Source: Epilithonimonas lactis (GTDB lineage: Bacteria; Bacteroidota; Bacteroidia; Flavobacteriales; Weeksellaceae). From it: a DNA stretch of 64,000 nucleotides. The notes below the pieces were generated by a model. The model saw only the letters and a program-made list of their open reading frames with translations. It ran no database searches and was not told where the DNA came from. Each line of letters opens with the position of its first letter. The first letter of the stretch is position 1. Made by a program: the position numbers and the translations under genes. The stretch spans positions 682,001-746,000 of the forward strand of contig NZ_FOFI01000002.1 of assembly GCF_900110605.1 (NCBI RefSeq), written 5' to 3'. Shown here one piece after another: positions 22,732-31,899 of the stretch.

Positions 22732-25608
22732 ATGATTAAAAAACTATCATTAATCTCCTTATTTACAATGCTTCCAGCATCATTTTACTATGCACAAACT
22801 ACGGTTTTTGCATACTTGAAAGATGCCGATGGGAAACCCGTTGAGAAAGCACAAATTGATCTAAAAGGAGAAGGTAATGGTGTTTCGGCAGACAAAATTG
22901 GATATTTCCAGTTTGTGGATCTGAAGACCGGACATTATCAGATCGTGGTAACCAAACCAAATTTCGAGACCAAAACTTTGGAATTTGACATTACCACAGA
23001 AAAGAGAAAAGACTTAGGGGTGATTACCCTTTATTCTTCATTAAGTGGAGCTGACCAAGGGCTTGCAATCCTTGACAACGGCGATGATGAAGGAGGCGGC
23101 CAATCTTCAACAGTAGGTCTATTGCAATCGTCTCAGGATGTTTTCAACAGAATTGCAAGTTTTGATCTTGGCGCTTATTGGTTTAGACCAAGAGGTGTAG
23201 ACGGAAGAACTTCCGAAAACATGTTGAACGGTGTTTCTATGGTAAAGTCTGATAATGGAAATGTAGATTTTTCTAACTGGGGAGGACTTAATGAAATCGT
23301 AAGATACCCGGAGATCGCTGCAAACCACGCACCTTCTGAGTATGCTTTTGGTGGTGCTACAGGCGTGATCTACAAAAATACTAGAGCCAGCGAATACAGA
23401 AAAGGATTCCAGGCCGTATATTCTATCACCAACAGAAACTACAGACAAAGAGTTTCTTTGAGATATTCTTCCGGAATGTCAAAAAGTGGATGGGCTTTCA
23501 CCTTGATGGGTGCTAAAAGATGGGCCGAAGAAGGAATCCAAGAAGGAACTTTCTATGATGCTTACGGAACTTACCTAGGTGTTGAGAAAAAATTCAGTGA
23601 CAGTCATACAATGACTTTCAATGCTTTTGCTTCTCCTTACAGAAGATCGACTGCAAGTCCTAGTACACAGGAAGTATTTGACTACAGAGGTGTACATTAC
23701 AATTCCTATTGGGGATGGCAAGATGGCGAGAAGAGAAGCGAAAGAGTTAGAAAAGGTTTCCAGCCGATCTTGCAATTGCAGGATTTTTGGAAAATCAATA
23801 AAAAATCAAATCTTTGGACATCTGTATCTTACCAATTTGGAAAAGACAAAGGATCTAGATTAGACTGGCAAAGTGTTCCAAACCCTTCTCCTACCTATTA
23901 TAGAAACTTACCAAGTTATTTCGGATCATTGAATCCTGATGCTTTCACATGGGATCCTGCTAGCGGCAGTTATCTTGCAGCGGGTGACGCCTACCAAAGC
24001 TCCAAAACCGCTTGGGAAAATGGAGATCCAAATGTAACTCAGATCAACTGGAACAGACTGTATGCTGCAAACATTGGTCAAGATCCTATCAATCAGTATG
24101 GTGTGATTGGTAAGAGAGCATTGTATTATATGGTAAATGATGTAAGCGATGATAAGATCTGGAACGCTGCCACACATTATACTTACAACTTTACAGATAA
24201 GGCAAAGTTCATGTTGAACGTTTCTTATCAGAACTACAGATCAGAACTTTACAGAGAGGTTAATGATTTGCTTGGAGCAGATTTTGTGCTGAATAGAGAT
24301 CCTTTTGCAGCAACCAATAATCCTGGTACTTCTGCATTATATAACGAAGGCGAAGCTAACGTAGCCAAAAAAGAAGGAGACAGATTATTATACAATTACA
24401 TCTTTAGAAGACAAGAAGTAAAAGTGAATCCTGGTTTCAAATTCTCAGAAGGTAAATTTGATGTTTTCGTATCCGCACTTGCAGGTTACTCAAATTCTAG
24501 TAGAGAAGGATTGTTCAAGCACTATCTTTATCCAGATTCTTTCGGAAAAAGTAAGGATTATGATTTCTGGAACTTCGGTTTGAAAGGTCAAATCATCTAT
24601 AAGATCAACGGAAGAAACTTCTTGGTTTACAACGGTAGTTATTTTTCTCAAGCACCTTTCTTAGAAGATCTTTTCATCAATCCTAGACTTAATGCATCGG
24701 TTGCGCCTAACATTAAAAATACGGTTGTTAACGCAAATGACTTGAGTTATGTTATCAATACGCCTTTATATAAAATTAGAGCGTCTGTATTTTTAATTGA
24801 TACTCAAAATGAAACGAATGTACAAAGATATTTCGCCGATGGAATTCAATTTGATCAATCTCTAACAGGTTCAACGGACAGTAATACAGGAGGGCAATAT
24901 ATTCAAAGTGCCTTTTTGACACAGGTGATGTCCAACGTAGAGAAGAGAAACATGGGTGCAGAACTTGGTGTTGACTTTAAAGTGTTGCCAACCTTATCTT
25001 TTCAAGGTGTTGCCAGCTACGGACAATACACGTATCGCAATGATCCGAATGTTTACTTTGCATCGGATGCAATCGGTGTTTTCGGAAACGGGCAGTCATT
25101 TGTAAATTTCGGAAAATCAAACCTTAAAAATTACAAACAAGGAGGGACGCCTCAGATGGCATTCTCTGCAGGATTGAGATACAGTTCTCCAAAGTACTGG
25201 TGGGTTGGAGCAAACTGGAATTATCTGGACAACAATTATCTAGATCCTTCCGCATTGCTTAGATCTCAAAGTTTCGTACAGAACAACAATACAGGTACGC
25301 CTTACGCAAACGTAAATGATGAGGAGCTAAGAAGACTTTTGGCGCCAAATAAACTTCCAGCAGCATACTTCATCAACGCCAACGTTGGGAAGTCTTGGAT
25401 CTTTGGAAAATATTATCTACTGATCTCTGCGAGTGTAAATAATATCTTTGATAATACCAAATACATCACAGGAGGTTTTGAACAGACTAGAAACGTTAAG
25501 TTTGATGGCTTCCAGGAAGATTTCAATAGAAGTCAAACGCTTTTCGGTCCTAAGTATTGGTATACACAAGGACGTTCCTATTTCGTGAATTTACAAGTAA
25601 GATTTTAA
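22732..25608 (+). CDS. TonB-dependent receptor with carboxypeptidase-regulatory-like domain
   Basis: 958 aa outer-membrane transporter. A signal peptide ends FYYAQ (about 22). A CarboxypepD_reg-like Ig domain follows (about 25-105: AYLKDADGKPVEKAQIDL), then a plug (about 120-220, with RPRGVDGRTSENMLNGV) and a 22-strand barrel ending in NLQVRF. It does not show the SusC motif and there is no SusD-like gene, so this is not a standard glycan system. It is followed 11 bp later by a DUF5689 lipoprotein gene, in one operon. Confidence 0.93.
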   Translation: MIKKLSLISLFTMLPASFYYAQTTVFAYLKDADGKPVEKAQIDLKGEGNGVSADKIGYFQFVDLKTGHYQIVVTKPNFETKTLEFDITTEKRKDLGVITLYSSLSGADQGLAILDNGDDEGGGQSSTVGLLQSSQDVFNRIASFDLGAYWFRPRGVDGRTSENMLNGVSMVKSDNGNVDFSNWGGLNEIVRYPEIAANHAPSEYAFGGATGVIYKNTRASEYRKGFQAVYSITNRNYRQRVSLRYSSGMSKSGWAFTLMGAKRWAEEGIQEGTFYDAYGTYLGVEKKFSDSHTMTFNAFASPYRRSTASPSTQEVFDYRGVHYNSYWGWQDGEKRSERVRKGFQPILQLQDFWKINKKSNLWTSVSYQFGKDKGSRLDWQSVPNPSPTYYRNLPSYFGSLNPDAFTWDPASGSYLAAGDAYQSSKTAWENGDPNVTQINWNRLYAANIGQDPINQYGVIGKRALYYMVNDVSDDKIWNAATHYTYNFTDKAKFMLNVSYQNYRSELYREVNDLLGADFVLNRDPFAATNNPGTSALYNEGEANVAKKEGDRLLYNYIFRRQEVKVNPGFKFSEGKFDVFVSALAGYSNSSREGLFKHYLYPDSFGKSKDYDFWNFGLKGQIIYKINGRNFLVYNGSYFSQAPFLEDLFINPRLNASVAPNIKNTVVNANDLSYVINTPLYKIRASVFLIDTQNETNVQRYFADGIQFDQSLTGSTDSNTGGQYIQSAFLTQVMSNVEKRNMGAELGVDFKVLPTLSFQGVASYGQYTYRNDPNVYFASDAIGVFGNGQSFVNFGKSNLKNYKQGGTPQMAFSAGLRYSSPKYWWVGANWNYLDNNYLDPSALLRSQSFVQNNNTGTPYANVNDEELRRLLAPNKLPAAYFINANVGKSWIFGKYYLLISASVNNIFDNTKYITGGFEQTRNVKFDGFQEDFNRSQTLFGPKYWYTQGRSYFVNLQVRF

Positions 25609-25619
25609 AAATTAAAATA

Positions 25620-27035
25620 ATGAAAACATATACAACAATCAAGACATTGGTTTTCGCTGCAATCGTTGCAACAACCTTTAATTCGTGCGTCAAAGATGAT
25701 GACTGGAGCGCACCAGAAATTCTGTGTAACAACAGATTTGCTGACCCAACCACAACTATGGCCGCATTTGCAGCATTAGCACCTGCTGCAACTACTGGTA
25801 ATACTTACAAAGTTCCTGTGGACGGAGCACCGGTGATATTTGATGCTTATGTCGTTTCTTCTGATGAGAATGGTAACTTTTACAAGACGATCTCATTCCA
25901 AGATAGTCCAGTGAATCCTACGGTAGGATTGTCGCTAGAAGTTGATAAGGCTTCTAACTATGCTGATTTTCCAGTAGGATCTCATATCAGGATCAAAGCC
26001 AACGGATTGGTACTAGGATGGGATAGAGGTACAAGAAAGATCGGATCTGTTGACCCGGCTTATGCTATTGGTAGAATTCCAAGTATTCTTTTAACGAGAT
26101 ATCTATCAGGAGTTTGTAACGGTAACAATAGACTTGACATTGCAACACTTGTTCCTACCAAACTAGCTTCACTAAAAGACGCAAGTGCAGAGAAATATTT
26201 GAATACACTAGTTTCAGTGGATAATGTACAGTTTGCTAAGGGCGAAGTTGAACCAATCAATAAAACTTTCATCAACTATATCGCTGGTGTAGGACAAGAT
26301 ACTGATAGAGCTATCATTGATAAAACAGGAGAATCTTCCATTATCAGAAACTCTGGCTTCTCAACATTTGGATCTAAATTGTTACCAAAAGAATCTGGAG
26401 AGCTTACATTTGTTGTGAGTAGATACAACAGCGGATTCCAAATGCTTATCAGAAGTTTGACTGATATTAATTTCACAAAAAACAGATTTGCTACGGGTAT
26501 CGTTGGAGGTTCAGCTATTTCTTTCTCAGGATCTTTCACAGAAAACTTTGAATCTTATCCAGCTAATACATCTGCACCATTTTTCAATAATTTCCCGAAA
26601 TATATCAATTATGCAGAACTAGGGAATAGATATTGGGAAATCAGATCTTTCAACAGTAACAAGTACATTCAGCTTTCTGCGAATGCAGCGAGTGGAAGCA
26701 TTCACACTTATTATATAGTGCCGGTAGATTTCACAGCAGCAAGCACATTTGCGTTCAGAGTCAATGTTGGTTTCTACAACGGAGATGCCTTGAAGGTTTA
26801 TACCACCAATAACTACACTGCAGGATCTGATATCTCAACTGCGACTTTGACAGATATTACGTCAAGCTTTACAGTTCCTAAAACACCTGCTTCAGGCTAT
26901 GGAACTTTAGCACCAGCAGGGACTTATAATATTCCAGCAGCTCTTACAGGCAACGGATTCATTATCTTCAAATATGAAGGTGCAAATCCTGGAGTTACAA
27001 CAACTGTCCAAATTGATGACATCGTTGTAAACTAA
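25620..27035 (+). CDS. DUF5689 domain-containing lipoprotein
   Basis: 471 aa. The start MKTYTTIKTLV gives a lipoprotein signal sequence with Cys at about 23 (FNSC); a longer in-frame start inside the receptor gene was rejected. Residues about 45-300 fit DUF5689, an OB-fold-like surface module (FYKTISFQDSPVNPTVGLSL). The rest (about 325-471, starting FTENFESYPANTSAPFF) looks like a C-terminal beta-sandwich of the choice-of-anchor type. It probably acts as the surface partner of the TonB receptor, in place of SusD (inference). Confidence 0.88.
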   Translation: MKTYTTIKTLVFAAIVATTFNSCVKDDDWSAPEILCNNRFADPTTTMAAFAALAPAATTGNTYKVPVDGAPVIFDAYVVSSDENGNFYKTISFQDSPVNPTVGLSLEVDKASNYADFPVGSHIRIKANGLVLGWDRGTRKIGSVDPAYAIGRIPSILLTRYLSGVCNGNNRLDIATLVPTKLASLKDASAEKYLNTLVSVDNVQFAKGEVEPINKTFINYIAGVGQDTDRAIIDKTGESSIIRNSGFSTFGSKLLPKESGELTFVVSRYNSGFQMLIRSLTDINFTKNRFATGIVGGSAISFSGSFTENFESYPANTSAPFFNNFPKYINYAELGNRYWEIRSFNSNKYIQLSANAASGSIHTYYIVPVDFTAASTFAFRVNVGFYNGDALKVYTTNNYTAGSDISTATLTDITSSFTVPKTPASGYGTLAPAGTYNIPAALTGNGFIIFKYEGANPGVTTTVQIDDIVVN

Positions 27036-27056
27036 AATTAGCTTACAATTAATAAT

Positions 27057-27088
27057 AAAAAAAGACCGCAACTTGCGGTCTTTTTTTG
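27057..27088. terminator. Bidirectional terminator between DUF5689 and DUF4126 genes
   Basis: AAAAAAAGACCGCA and TGCGGTCTTTTTTT with a 3 to 4 nt loop, and A and T tracts on both sides. It ends two bases before the stop of the facing gene. Confidence 0.88.
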
Positions 27089-27090
27089 TT

Positions 27091-27684
27091 TTAGAATATC
27101 CCAGAATTCTGCGTTTTCATTTTCCGCCAGAGCTTCCTTCCAAAAAACAAGACCAAAACAATTAATGCAATAGCCAAGATAAAAGCGATCACGGGCAAAA
27201 AGATAGAGAGAATGGACATCAGTCCTGCACCTGCAGTTTCCGTAGTAGCCACGAGGTTATTTCCAATCCCACCAGTTGTAGCCGTTGACGCTGCTCGAGT
27301 TCCGGCGAATCCTGATGCAATCGTCGCTGCCGTTCCACCTCCAGCGATCAGCGCCAAAGCCCATTGTGGAAAGGTTCCCAATTCCATGAACTGACTGGCG
27401 AACAAAACCGAGCCTGCAAGAGTTGCCAAAGGAATGGATAAAGTATCAAGGAAATTGTCAACCACTGGAATGTAATAAGCAAGAATCTCGATCAAAGTTG
27501 CTACGCCAGTCGTAATCAGCGTCGGCAAGCCAGAAAGCCATTCGAAGTTATCGCCCATTGGGATCCAGCCCATGTACGAGGCAAGACTTACAGCAAATAA
27601 GGGTAAGAAAACACGGAAACCAGAGGCCGCAGCCAATCCAATTCCGATAAAAGTACTGAGTAAATAAGGTAAGATCTCTGACAT
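27091..27684 (-). CDS. DUF4126 family membrane protein
   Basis: 197 aa inner-membrane protein with about five hydrophobic segments. It has the family's conserved GIGLAAASGFRVFLPL near the N-terminus (about 13-28), and glycine-rich GGGTAATIASGFAGTRAAS (about 114) followed by the helix and basic C-terminus FFGRKLWRKMK. The function of the family is unknown. It stands alone between a terminator and rnpA. Confidence 0.9.
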   Translation of the reverse strand: MSEILPYLLSTFIGIGLAAASGFRVFLPLFAVSLASYMGWIPMGDNFEWLSGLPTLITTGVATLIEILAYYIPVVDNFLDTLSIPLATLAGSVLFASQFMELGTFPQWALALIAGGGTAATIASGFAGTRAASTATTGGIGNNLVATTETAGAGLMSILSIFLPVIAFILAIALIVLVLFFGRKLWRKMKTQNSGIF

Positions 27685-27760
27685 TTGTAATTTTGTTTGA
27701 GATTAAAATTACAAATAAAAACAAATGCAAACTCAGAATTTTGTTGAATCTAATTTCTAT

Positions 27761-28135
27761 TTAAGATTCAGATTTCTTTTTGCAGAGATTCAAAAATTGG
27801 CTTTCAACTACGGAAAAGTTATCAGGCATCTCCTTGGAAGCCCAGAAGATCATCACAATGGATTTTTCTTTAAAAGCTTCGAGGTATGTTGTTTTGTTTA
27901 GTCGGTAAGATTCTCGTAGCAAGCGTTTTATGCGATTTCTGTCCACTGCTTTTTTAAAAAATTTCTTACCTACCGAAACACCAACTCTGTGATTTGGGAC
28001 AGAAAAACTGTCATTGGATTTAACATGAATGACACGGATATTGTCCACAGTCAGCCACTTACCTTTCTTAAAAAGATGGTCGATCTCTGATTTTCTTTTC
28101 AGTTTTTCGTGAGTGGGGAAACTGTTTATTTTCAT
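27761..28135 (-). CDS. rnpA: Ribonuclease P protein component
   Basis: 124 aa protein subunit of RNase P, which matures tRNA 5' ends together with the RNA subunit. The RNR signature is clear: FFKKAVDRNRIKRLLRESYR (about 68-87), preceded by RVGVSVGKKF. It is the last gene of tatD-tcdA-rnpA, 7 bp after tcdA. The usual rpmH neighbour is not here, which is not rare in Bacteroidetes. Confidence 0.95.
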   Translation of the reverse strand: MKINSFPTHEKLKRKSEIDHLFKKGKWLTVDNIRVIHVKSNDSFSVPNHRVGVSVGKKFFKKAVDRNRIKRLLRESYRLNKTTYLEAFKEKSIVMIFWASKEMPDNFSVVESQFLNLCKKKSES

Positions 28136-28142
28136 CGGAAAA

Positions 28143-28868
28143 TTACTCTTTTCCAGTTAAATAATTAATGACTTCCGCAGCGGCATACAACCCAAAGATC
28201 GCAGGAATAAAGCTGATCGTTCCGTAGAAAGAACGTTTGAAATTCGTTCCATCTGTCATTTTCAGGCTTTCTTCATCTTGAAGTTCTGTGGAGAAAACAC
28301 AACGAAAACCTTTGTCGATCTTCTCTTTCTTTAGGCGTTTTCTCACTTGTCTCGCAAGCAGGCAATTGTTGGTTTTATGAATATCGCGCACCATCACTTT
28401 GCTCGGGTCAGACTTTCCGCCAGCGCCCATAGATGACACCAATTTTGTCTTAGTTCTTCGGCAAGCGATGATCAAAGCGATCTTCGGCGTCAAAGAATCA
28501 ATGCAGTCCAGAACATAATCGAATTTTTCTGATTTGATGAGTTCATTCATTCTTTCCGGCTCCAGGAATTCATTAAGTTTTGTCAGATCAAGTTTTGGAT
28601 TGATGTCCATCAAACGGTCACCAACCAACTCTACTTTGTGCTGTCCAATCGTAGAATGAAGCGCGGGCAATTGACGATTGATATTAGTAATATCCACAAC
28701 ATCACCATCAACGATCACCATTTTTCCAACACCAGCTCTTGCCAAAAATTCTGCCGCAAAAGAGCCAACGCCACCCAAACCAACTACCAAAACTTTCGCG
28801 TTTTGAAGTTTTTCAATTCCTTCTTCTTTAATTAGCAATTCGGTGCGTTCCAGCCAAAATTTATCCAT
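28143..28868 (-). CDS. tcdA: tRNA threonylcarbamoyladenosine dehydratase (TcdA/YgdL)
   Basis: E1/ThiF-fold enzyme that uses ATP to cyclise t6A to ct6A at tRNA position 37. The 241 aa protein has the nucleotide-binding VVGLGGVGSFAAEFLARAG (about 28-46), the substrate-activation region DGDVVDITNINRQ, and the family's SSMGAGGKSDPS. The N-terminus ERTELLIKEEGIEKL fits the family. It overlaps tatD by 8 bp (ATGGATAA), so the two are translationally coupled. Confidence 0.93.
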   Translation of the reverse strand: MDKFWLERTELLIKEEGIEKLQNAKVLVVGLGGVGSFAAEFLARAGVGKMVIVDGDVVDITNINRQLPALHSTIGQHKVELVGDRLMDINPKLDLTKLNEFLEPERMNELIKSEKFDYVLDCIDSLTPKIALIIACRRTKTKLVSSMGAGGKSDPSKVMVRDIHKTNNCLLARQVRKRLKKEKIDKGFRCVFSTELQDEESLKMTDGTNFKRSFYGTISFIPAIFGLYAAAEVINYLTGKE

Positions 28869-29484
28869 TCCGTACGATATTATCTAAGTTTTCCCACATT
28901 TGATCTCTCAGGTTTTCCAGTGTGATGGATTTGATTTCGGCCACTTTTTCATAAAGCTTATTGATTTTAAAATCAGCATCATCTGTTTCCAGAAACAATC
29001 TTTGGATGGGAAGGTTTTTAATTATTTTTTGCAAAGATAAGTTTTCTAGGGTTGCTCTTCCAAAACTCAAGTGAAAGCCTGCATCCAGAAGTTCCTGTGC
29101 CACATTTTCTTTTTTATTAAAACCATGGATCACCAAAGACACTTTGGCTGTTTTGTAATGTAAAATCTGCGAAAATCGTCGCACGCAATGGATGATGATC
29201 GGTTTGTGGATTTCCTCTGCCCAATGGATGTGTGCTTTAAAGATGTCGTTTTGAAGATTTTCATCAATGTTAATAATGCCGTCCAACCCGCATTCGCCGA
29301 TGGCCAAACACTTTTCTGAGAGCGAAACCGTTTTGATCTTTTCAAAGTCAGATTTCCAGTTTTCCGTGATGTCTTTCGGATGCAAGCCTGCAGAGAATTT
29401 CCCAGCTGGAATTTCTTCGTTGAGATTCAAATTGTAAATCCCAGTTTTGCTAAGTTGATGATGATGAAAATCCAAAAAACCCAT
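28861..29484 (-). CDS. TatD family metal-dependent hydrolase
   Basis: 207 aa TIM-barrel amidohydrolase-type protein; family members act as 3'-5' exonucleases or D-aminoacyl-tRNA deacylases. It has the metal motif FHHH near the N-terminus (FLDFHHHQ), AGLHP, the family Glu in AIGECGLD, IIHCVRRF and a final ETDDAD. It is shorter than typical TatD (about 260 aa). A start 16 codons upstream would run through the promoter -7 element and was rejected. That -7 element lies 3 nt before this ATG. Confidence 0.88.
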   Translation of the reverse strand: MGFLDFHHHQLSKTGIYNLNLNEEIPAGKFSAGLHPKDITENWKSDFEKIKTVSLSEKCLAIGECGLDGIINIDENLQNDIFKAHIHWAEEIHKPIIIHCVRRFSQILHYKTAKVSLVIHGFNKKENVAQELLDAGFHLSFGRATLENLSLQKIIKNLPIQRLFLETDDADFKINKLYEKVAEIKSITLENLRDQMWENLDNIVRNG

Positions 29485-29487
29485 AGT

Positions 29488-29495
29488 CAAAGATA
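29488..29495 (-). promoter_or_regulatory. Promoter -7 element (TATCTTTG) 3 nt from the tatD ATG
   Basis: On the minus strand TATCTTTG is followed by ACT and then ATG. This predicts a leaderless tatD-tcdA-rnpA mRNA. Confidence 0.55.
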
Positions 29496-29646
29496 AGAAT
29501 TGCTTGTATTTTTTTAAACGCAAAGTCCACAAAGATTTTTTTTTAATTATTGAAAATATTTTAAGGTTCGCAAGGGCGCTTACGCTCAGTTAAGATTTCT
29601 AAAGCCACAGAGTGGCAGCCAGTTGGTGGAAACAAGAAAATACAAC

Positions 29647-29674
29647 GAGCAAAGCTCCGGAGGAGCGACCTATT
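29647..29674 (+). repeat. Short hairpin repeat (GCTCC-GGA-GGAGC-GACCTAT), copy 1
   Basis: A 5 bp stem with a 3 nt loop, followed directly by GACCTAT. The second copy, at 61448-61497, has GTTCC-AAA-GGAAC then GACCTAT. The second stem position changes T-A to C-G on both arms, so pairing is kept. It lies in the 555 bp gap between tatD and the TetR gene. Confidence 0.65.
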
Positions 29675-30039
29675 GGATAAACAATACAACCTTAATTTTT
29701 TTTTGATTTTGAATCTGCTTCCTCTCGAATGACAAAATCTCATTTGATGGTGAATGGTGAGACGTTGCGAAGCGCAGCCCGACTTATCTCTGACGTTTTA
29801 TTTTTTACTTGAATCGATGAACCGCTTCGCTAGGTTTGAACGGAAATCCTTTTTTGCTTGAACGATGGTTATGTTTAAAGACAAATCGTCTACAAAAGAG
29901 ATTGACCTCGTCGAACCACTTCGTTAGGTTTGTAGTAGAAGGCAGATAAAGCTGCCCACCTCTTATAATCAACGATAATTTGTAATCTATTGTAATTATT
30001 CAAAATAAATGTTAAATTTACATTCTATCGTAGAAACAG
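29675..30039. repeat. Repeat-rich intergenic region before the TetR gene
   Basis: It contains two direct copies of an approximately 26 bp unit, at 29815-29840 and 29909-29934, matching CG-N2-GAACC-R-CTTCG-Y-TAGGTTTG. The R/Y difference is G with C in one copy and A with T in the other, so a small stem is preserved. No convincing coding frame was found. No exact -7 element was found upstream of the TetR gene; TAAATTTA at about 30012 is one mismatch away. Confidence 0.5.
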
Positions 30040-30669
30040 ATGAAGAAAAAATTTACTGATAAACAGATAAAGATCCTGGATGTTGCAGAGGAATTGATTG
30101 CCAAAAAAGGCTTCGATGGTACTTCTGTGCGCGATATCTGTACCAAGGCGAACATCAACGTGGCGATGATCTCGTACTATTTCGGTTCCAAGGAAAAGAT
30201 GATGTCTTATCTATATCAGTACCGCGTGCAGCGGACAAAGGAGAGTTTTTCTGAGTTTGCACAGACAATCAAAGAAGGCAAACCAGAAATGCAGATGAAG
30301 GAGATCATCAACTATATCGTATCGCTGCTTTTCAAGTACAGCTATTTCCACGGATTTGTGACTCAGGAAATCAGAACACAAGATAATGTCAAAGATGATC
30401 TGCTTGAGTTTTATCAGATCTGTGTAGCAAGGATAGATGATATTGTGAAAAAAGGAATTGTGTCTGGTGTTTTCCACAATGCGCCAAAGTCGGAAGATGT
30501 TTTGACGATGATCATCGGTTCTACACTTTTTGTCATTAGAAATAGAAATTTCTACGAACTTTATATTCCCGCAACAAACGAGGCACAATACATGAAAGAG
30601 GCAGAACAGAAACTGAGAAGCAGTATTCTTCTAAGTGTTTTTGCACTGTTGGATTACGACACAGATTAA
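30040..30669 (+). CDS. TetR/AcrR family transcriptional regulator
   Basis: 209 aa. An N-terminal helix-turn-helix (about 8-55: AEELIAKKGFDGTSVRDICTKA, then NVAMISYYFGSKEKM) is typical of TetR. The rest is a helical ligand and dimer domain with no recognised specificity. The upstream gap is repeat-rich. The stop codon overlaps that of the facing serine hydrolase by sharing TTAA. The regulated gene is not evident; no divergent operon lies directly beside it. Confidence 0.93.
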   Translation: MKKKFTDKQIKILDVAEELIAKKGFDGTSVRDICTKANINVAMISYYFGSKEKMMSYLYQYRVQRTKESFSEFAQTIKEGKPEMQMKEIINYIVSLLFKYSYFHGFVTQEIRTQDNVKDDLLEFYQICVARIDDIVKKGIVSGVFHNAPKSEDVLTMIIGSTLFVIRNRNFYELYIPATNEAQYMKEAEQKLRSSILLSVFALLDYDTD

Positions 30670-31811
30670 TTTTTCGAAGCTATTTTCAAGGCTTCATTGA
30701 TATAAAATTCAACTTCTGCTGGCCGGTTTTTGGAATCCTTTTTACCACCATCTTTGTTTCCAAGTCTTACGATGATCAAATCATATTCAGGAACTACGAT
30801 CACATATTGTCCATAAAGTCCACGCAGGTAATAATGATGGATCGCAGAATCATAGTTGGTCCAGACGCCCAAACCATAAACACCATTTGAATGTTCTGTA
30901 GGCGTGATCATTTGGTGAACAAAGTTTTCATCGATCAAAGGTATATTTTCAAATTTCCCATTGTTAAGAAGCAGCGAACCCAGCTTGGCAAAGTCACGAG
31001 CGTTGGACTGTATGCAACAAAATGATTTTTCCACGCCAAGATTATCTGTTGACCATTCTGCATTCTGTTCCATCCCGAGAGGTTTCCATAGTTTTGCCGA
31101 AGCGTAAGTAGCAAGCGGCATTCCCACAGCCTTTCCTACAGCAAATCCCAAAAGTTGTGTTGCGCCACTTTGGTATTCAAATTTTTCTCCCGGATTTTGT
31201 TTTAATTTTTTCTGGAACACAACATCAGCCAAAGAGAATCCATAATAGGCGGCAGCGTTTGGTGAAAAAGGATCTTTGTAATCTTCTTTCCAATTCAGGC
31301 CAGCTTCCATAGATGCAAGATTTCCCAAGGTCAAATTCTTACCAAATTCCTTCTCCGAAAAATCTGGATAGAGATCCGAGAATTTTTGATCGATCCCGCT
31401 GATCTTGCCATCATCGATTGCTTTTCCTAATAGTAAAACGCTGACAGTTTTTGCCATAGAGAAAGAGTTGCTGGCCGTGTTCTTTTTATATCCATCCCAA
31501 TAATGCTCCTGCAAAAGTTTCCCGTGCTGGATTACCAAGAAGGAAACCGATTCCGTCTCTTTCAGATGTTTTTCCAATTCTGGCGACAATTTTTTTTTAT
31601 TATAATTAATGTCTGCAGGCCAAGGTTTTGGGTTGCCTCTGGAAATTTTATTGGATGAAAAATAGTGTCCATCATCAATTGTTGAACTGGATTCTCCTCT
31701 GAGATAGGTCAATCTAATGCCGCGAAAGAGATAATTGTAACCTGAAATATAAATGGTCAGGATGATACCGGCAATCAGTAAAAGAAATATATTCAAAGGC
31801 TTTTTCAACAT
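30666..31811 (-). CDS. Serine hydrolase, class C beta-lactamase-like
   Basis: 381 aa with an N-terminal membrane anchor (about 5-28). The beta-lactamase-like fold has the SxxK motif SMAK (FSMAKTVSVLLLGKAID), a Tyr-containing YQSGATQLLG at the YxN position, and a C-terminal conserved YGLGVWTNYD. It is likely a periplasmic or surface esterase, amidase or D-amino-acid peptidase; lactam resistance is not implied. It converges on the TetR gene with overlapping stops. Confidence 0.88.
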   Translation of the reverse strand: MLKKPLNIFLLLIAGIILTIYISGYNYLFRGIRLTYLRGESSSTIDDGHYFSSNKISRGNPKPWPADINYNKKKLSPELEKHLKETESVSFLVIQHGKLLQEHYWDGYKKNTASNSFSMAKTVSVLLLGKAIDDGKISGIDQKFSDLYPDFSEKEFGKNLTLGNLASMEAGLNWKEDYKDPFSPNAAAYYGFSLADVVFQKKLKQNPGEKFEYQSGATQLLGFAVGKAVGMPLATYASAKLWKPLGMEQNAEWSTDNLGVEKSFCCIQSNARDFAKLGSLLLNNGKFENIPLIDENFVHQMITPTEHSNGVYGLGVWTNYDSAIHHYYLRGLYGQYVIVVPEYDLIIVRLGNKDGGKKDSKNRPAEVEFYINEALKIASKN

Positions 31812-31859
31812 CGCAAAATACTTTAATGTAAAAATAAATTTATTTTACTCAAATATCGA

Positions 31860-31867
31860 TAAATTTG
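31860..31867 (+). promoter_or_regulatory. Promoter -7 element (TAAATTTG) of the DUF445 gene
   Basis: An exact TAnnTTTG match ending 32 nt before the chosen ATG. It falls within the possible 49-codon upstream extension of the frame and argues against that extension. Confidence 0.5.
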
Positions 31868-31899
31868 TTTGGAATGATTTTCGATTTTTTCCTGATCTT

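Noticed and set aside
25557-25619. Upstream start for the DUF5689 lipoprotein within the receptor gene
   Set aside because: It would bury the lipoprotein signal sequence; the ATG directly before that signal is the natural start.
30666-31811. Serine hydrolase as a true beta-lactamase
   Set aside because: It has the SxxK motif but an atypical YQS in place of YxN, and a membrane anchor; the class C fold is shared by many esterases and peptidases.
31753-31899. 49-codon upstream extension of the DUF445 gene
   Set aside because: It runs antisense through the start of the divergent serine hydrolase gene and through a promoter -7 element.
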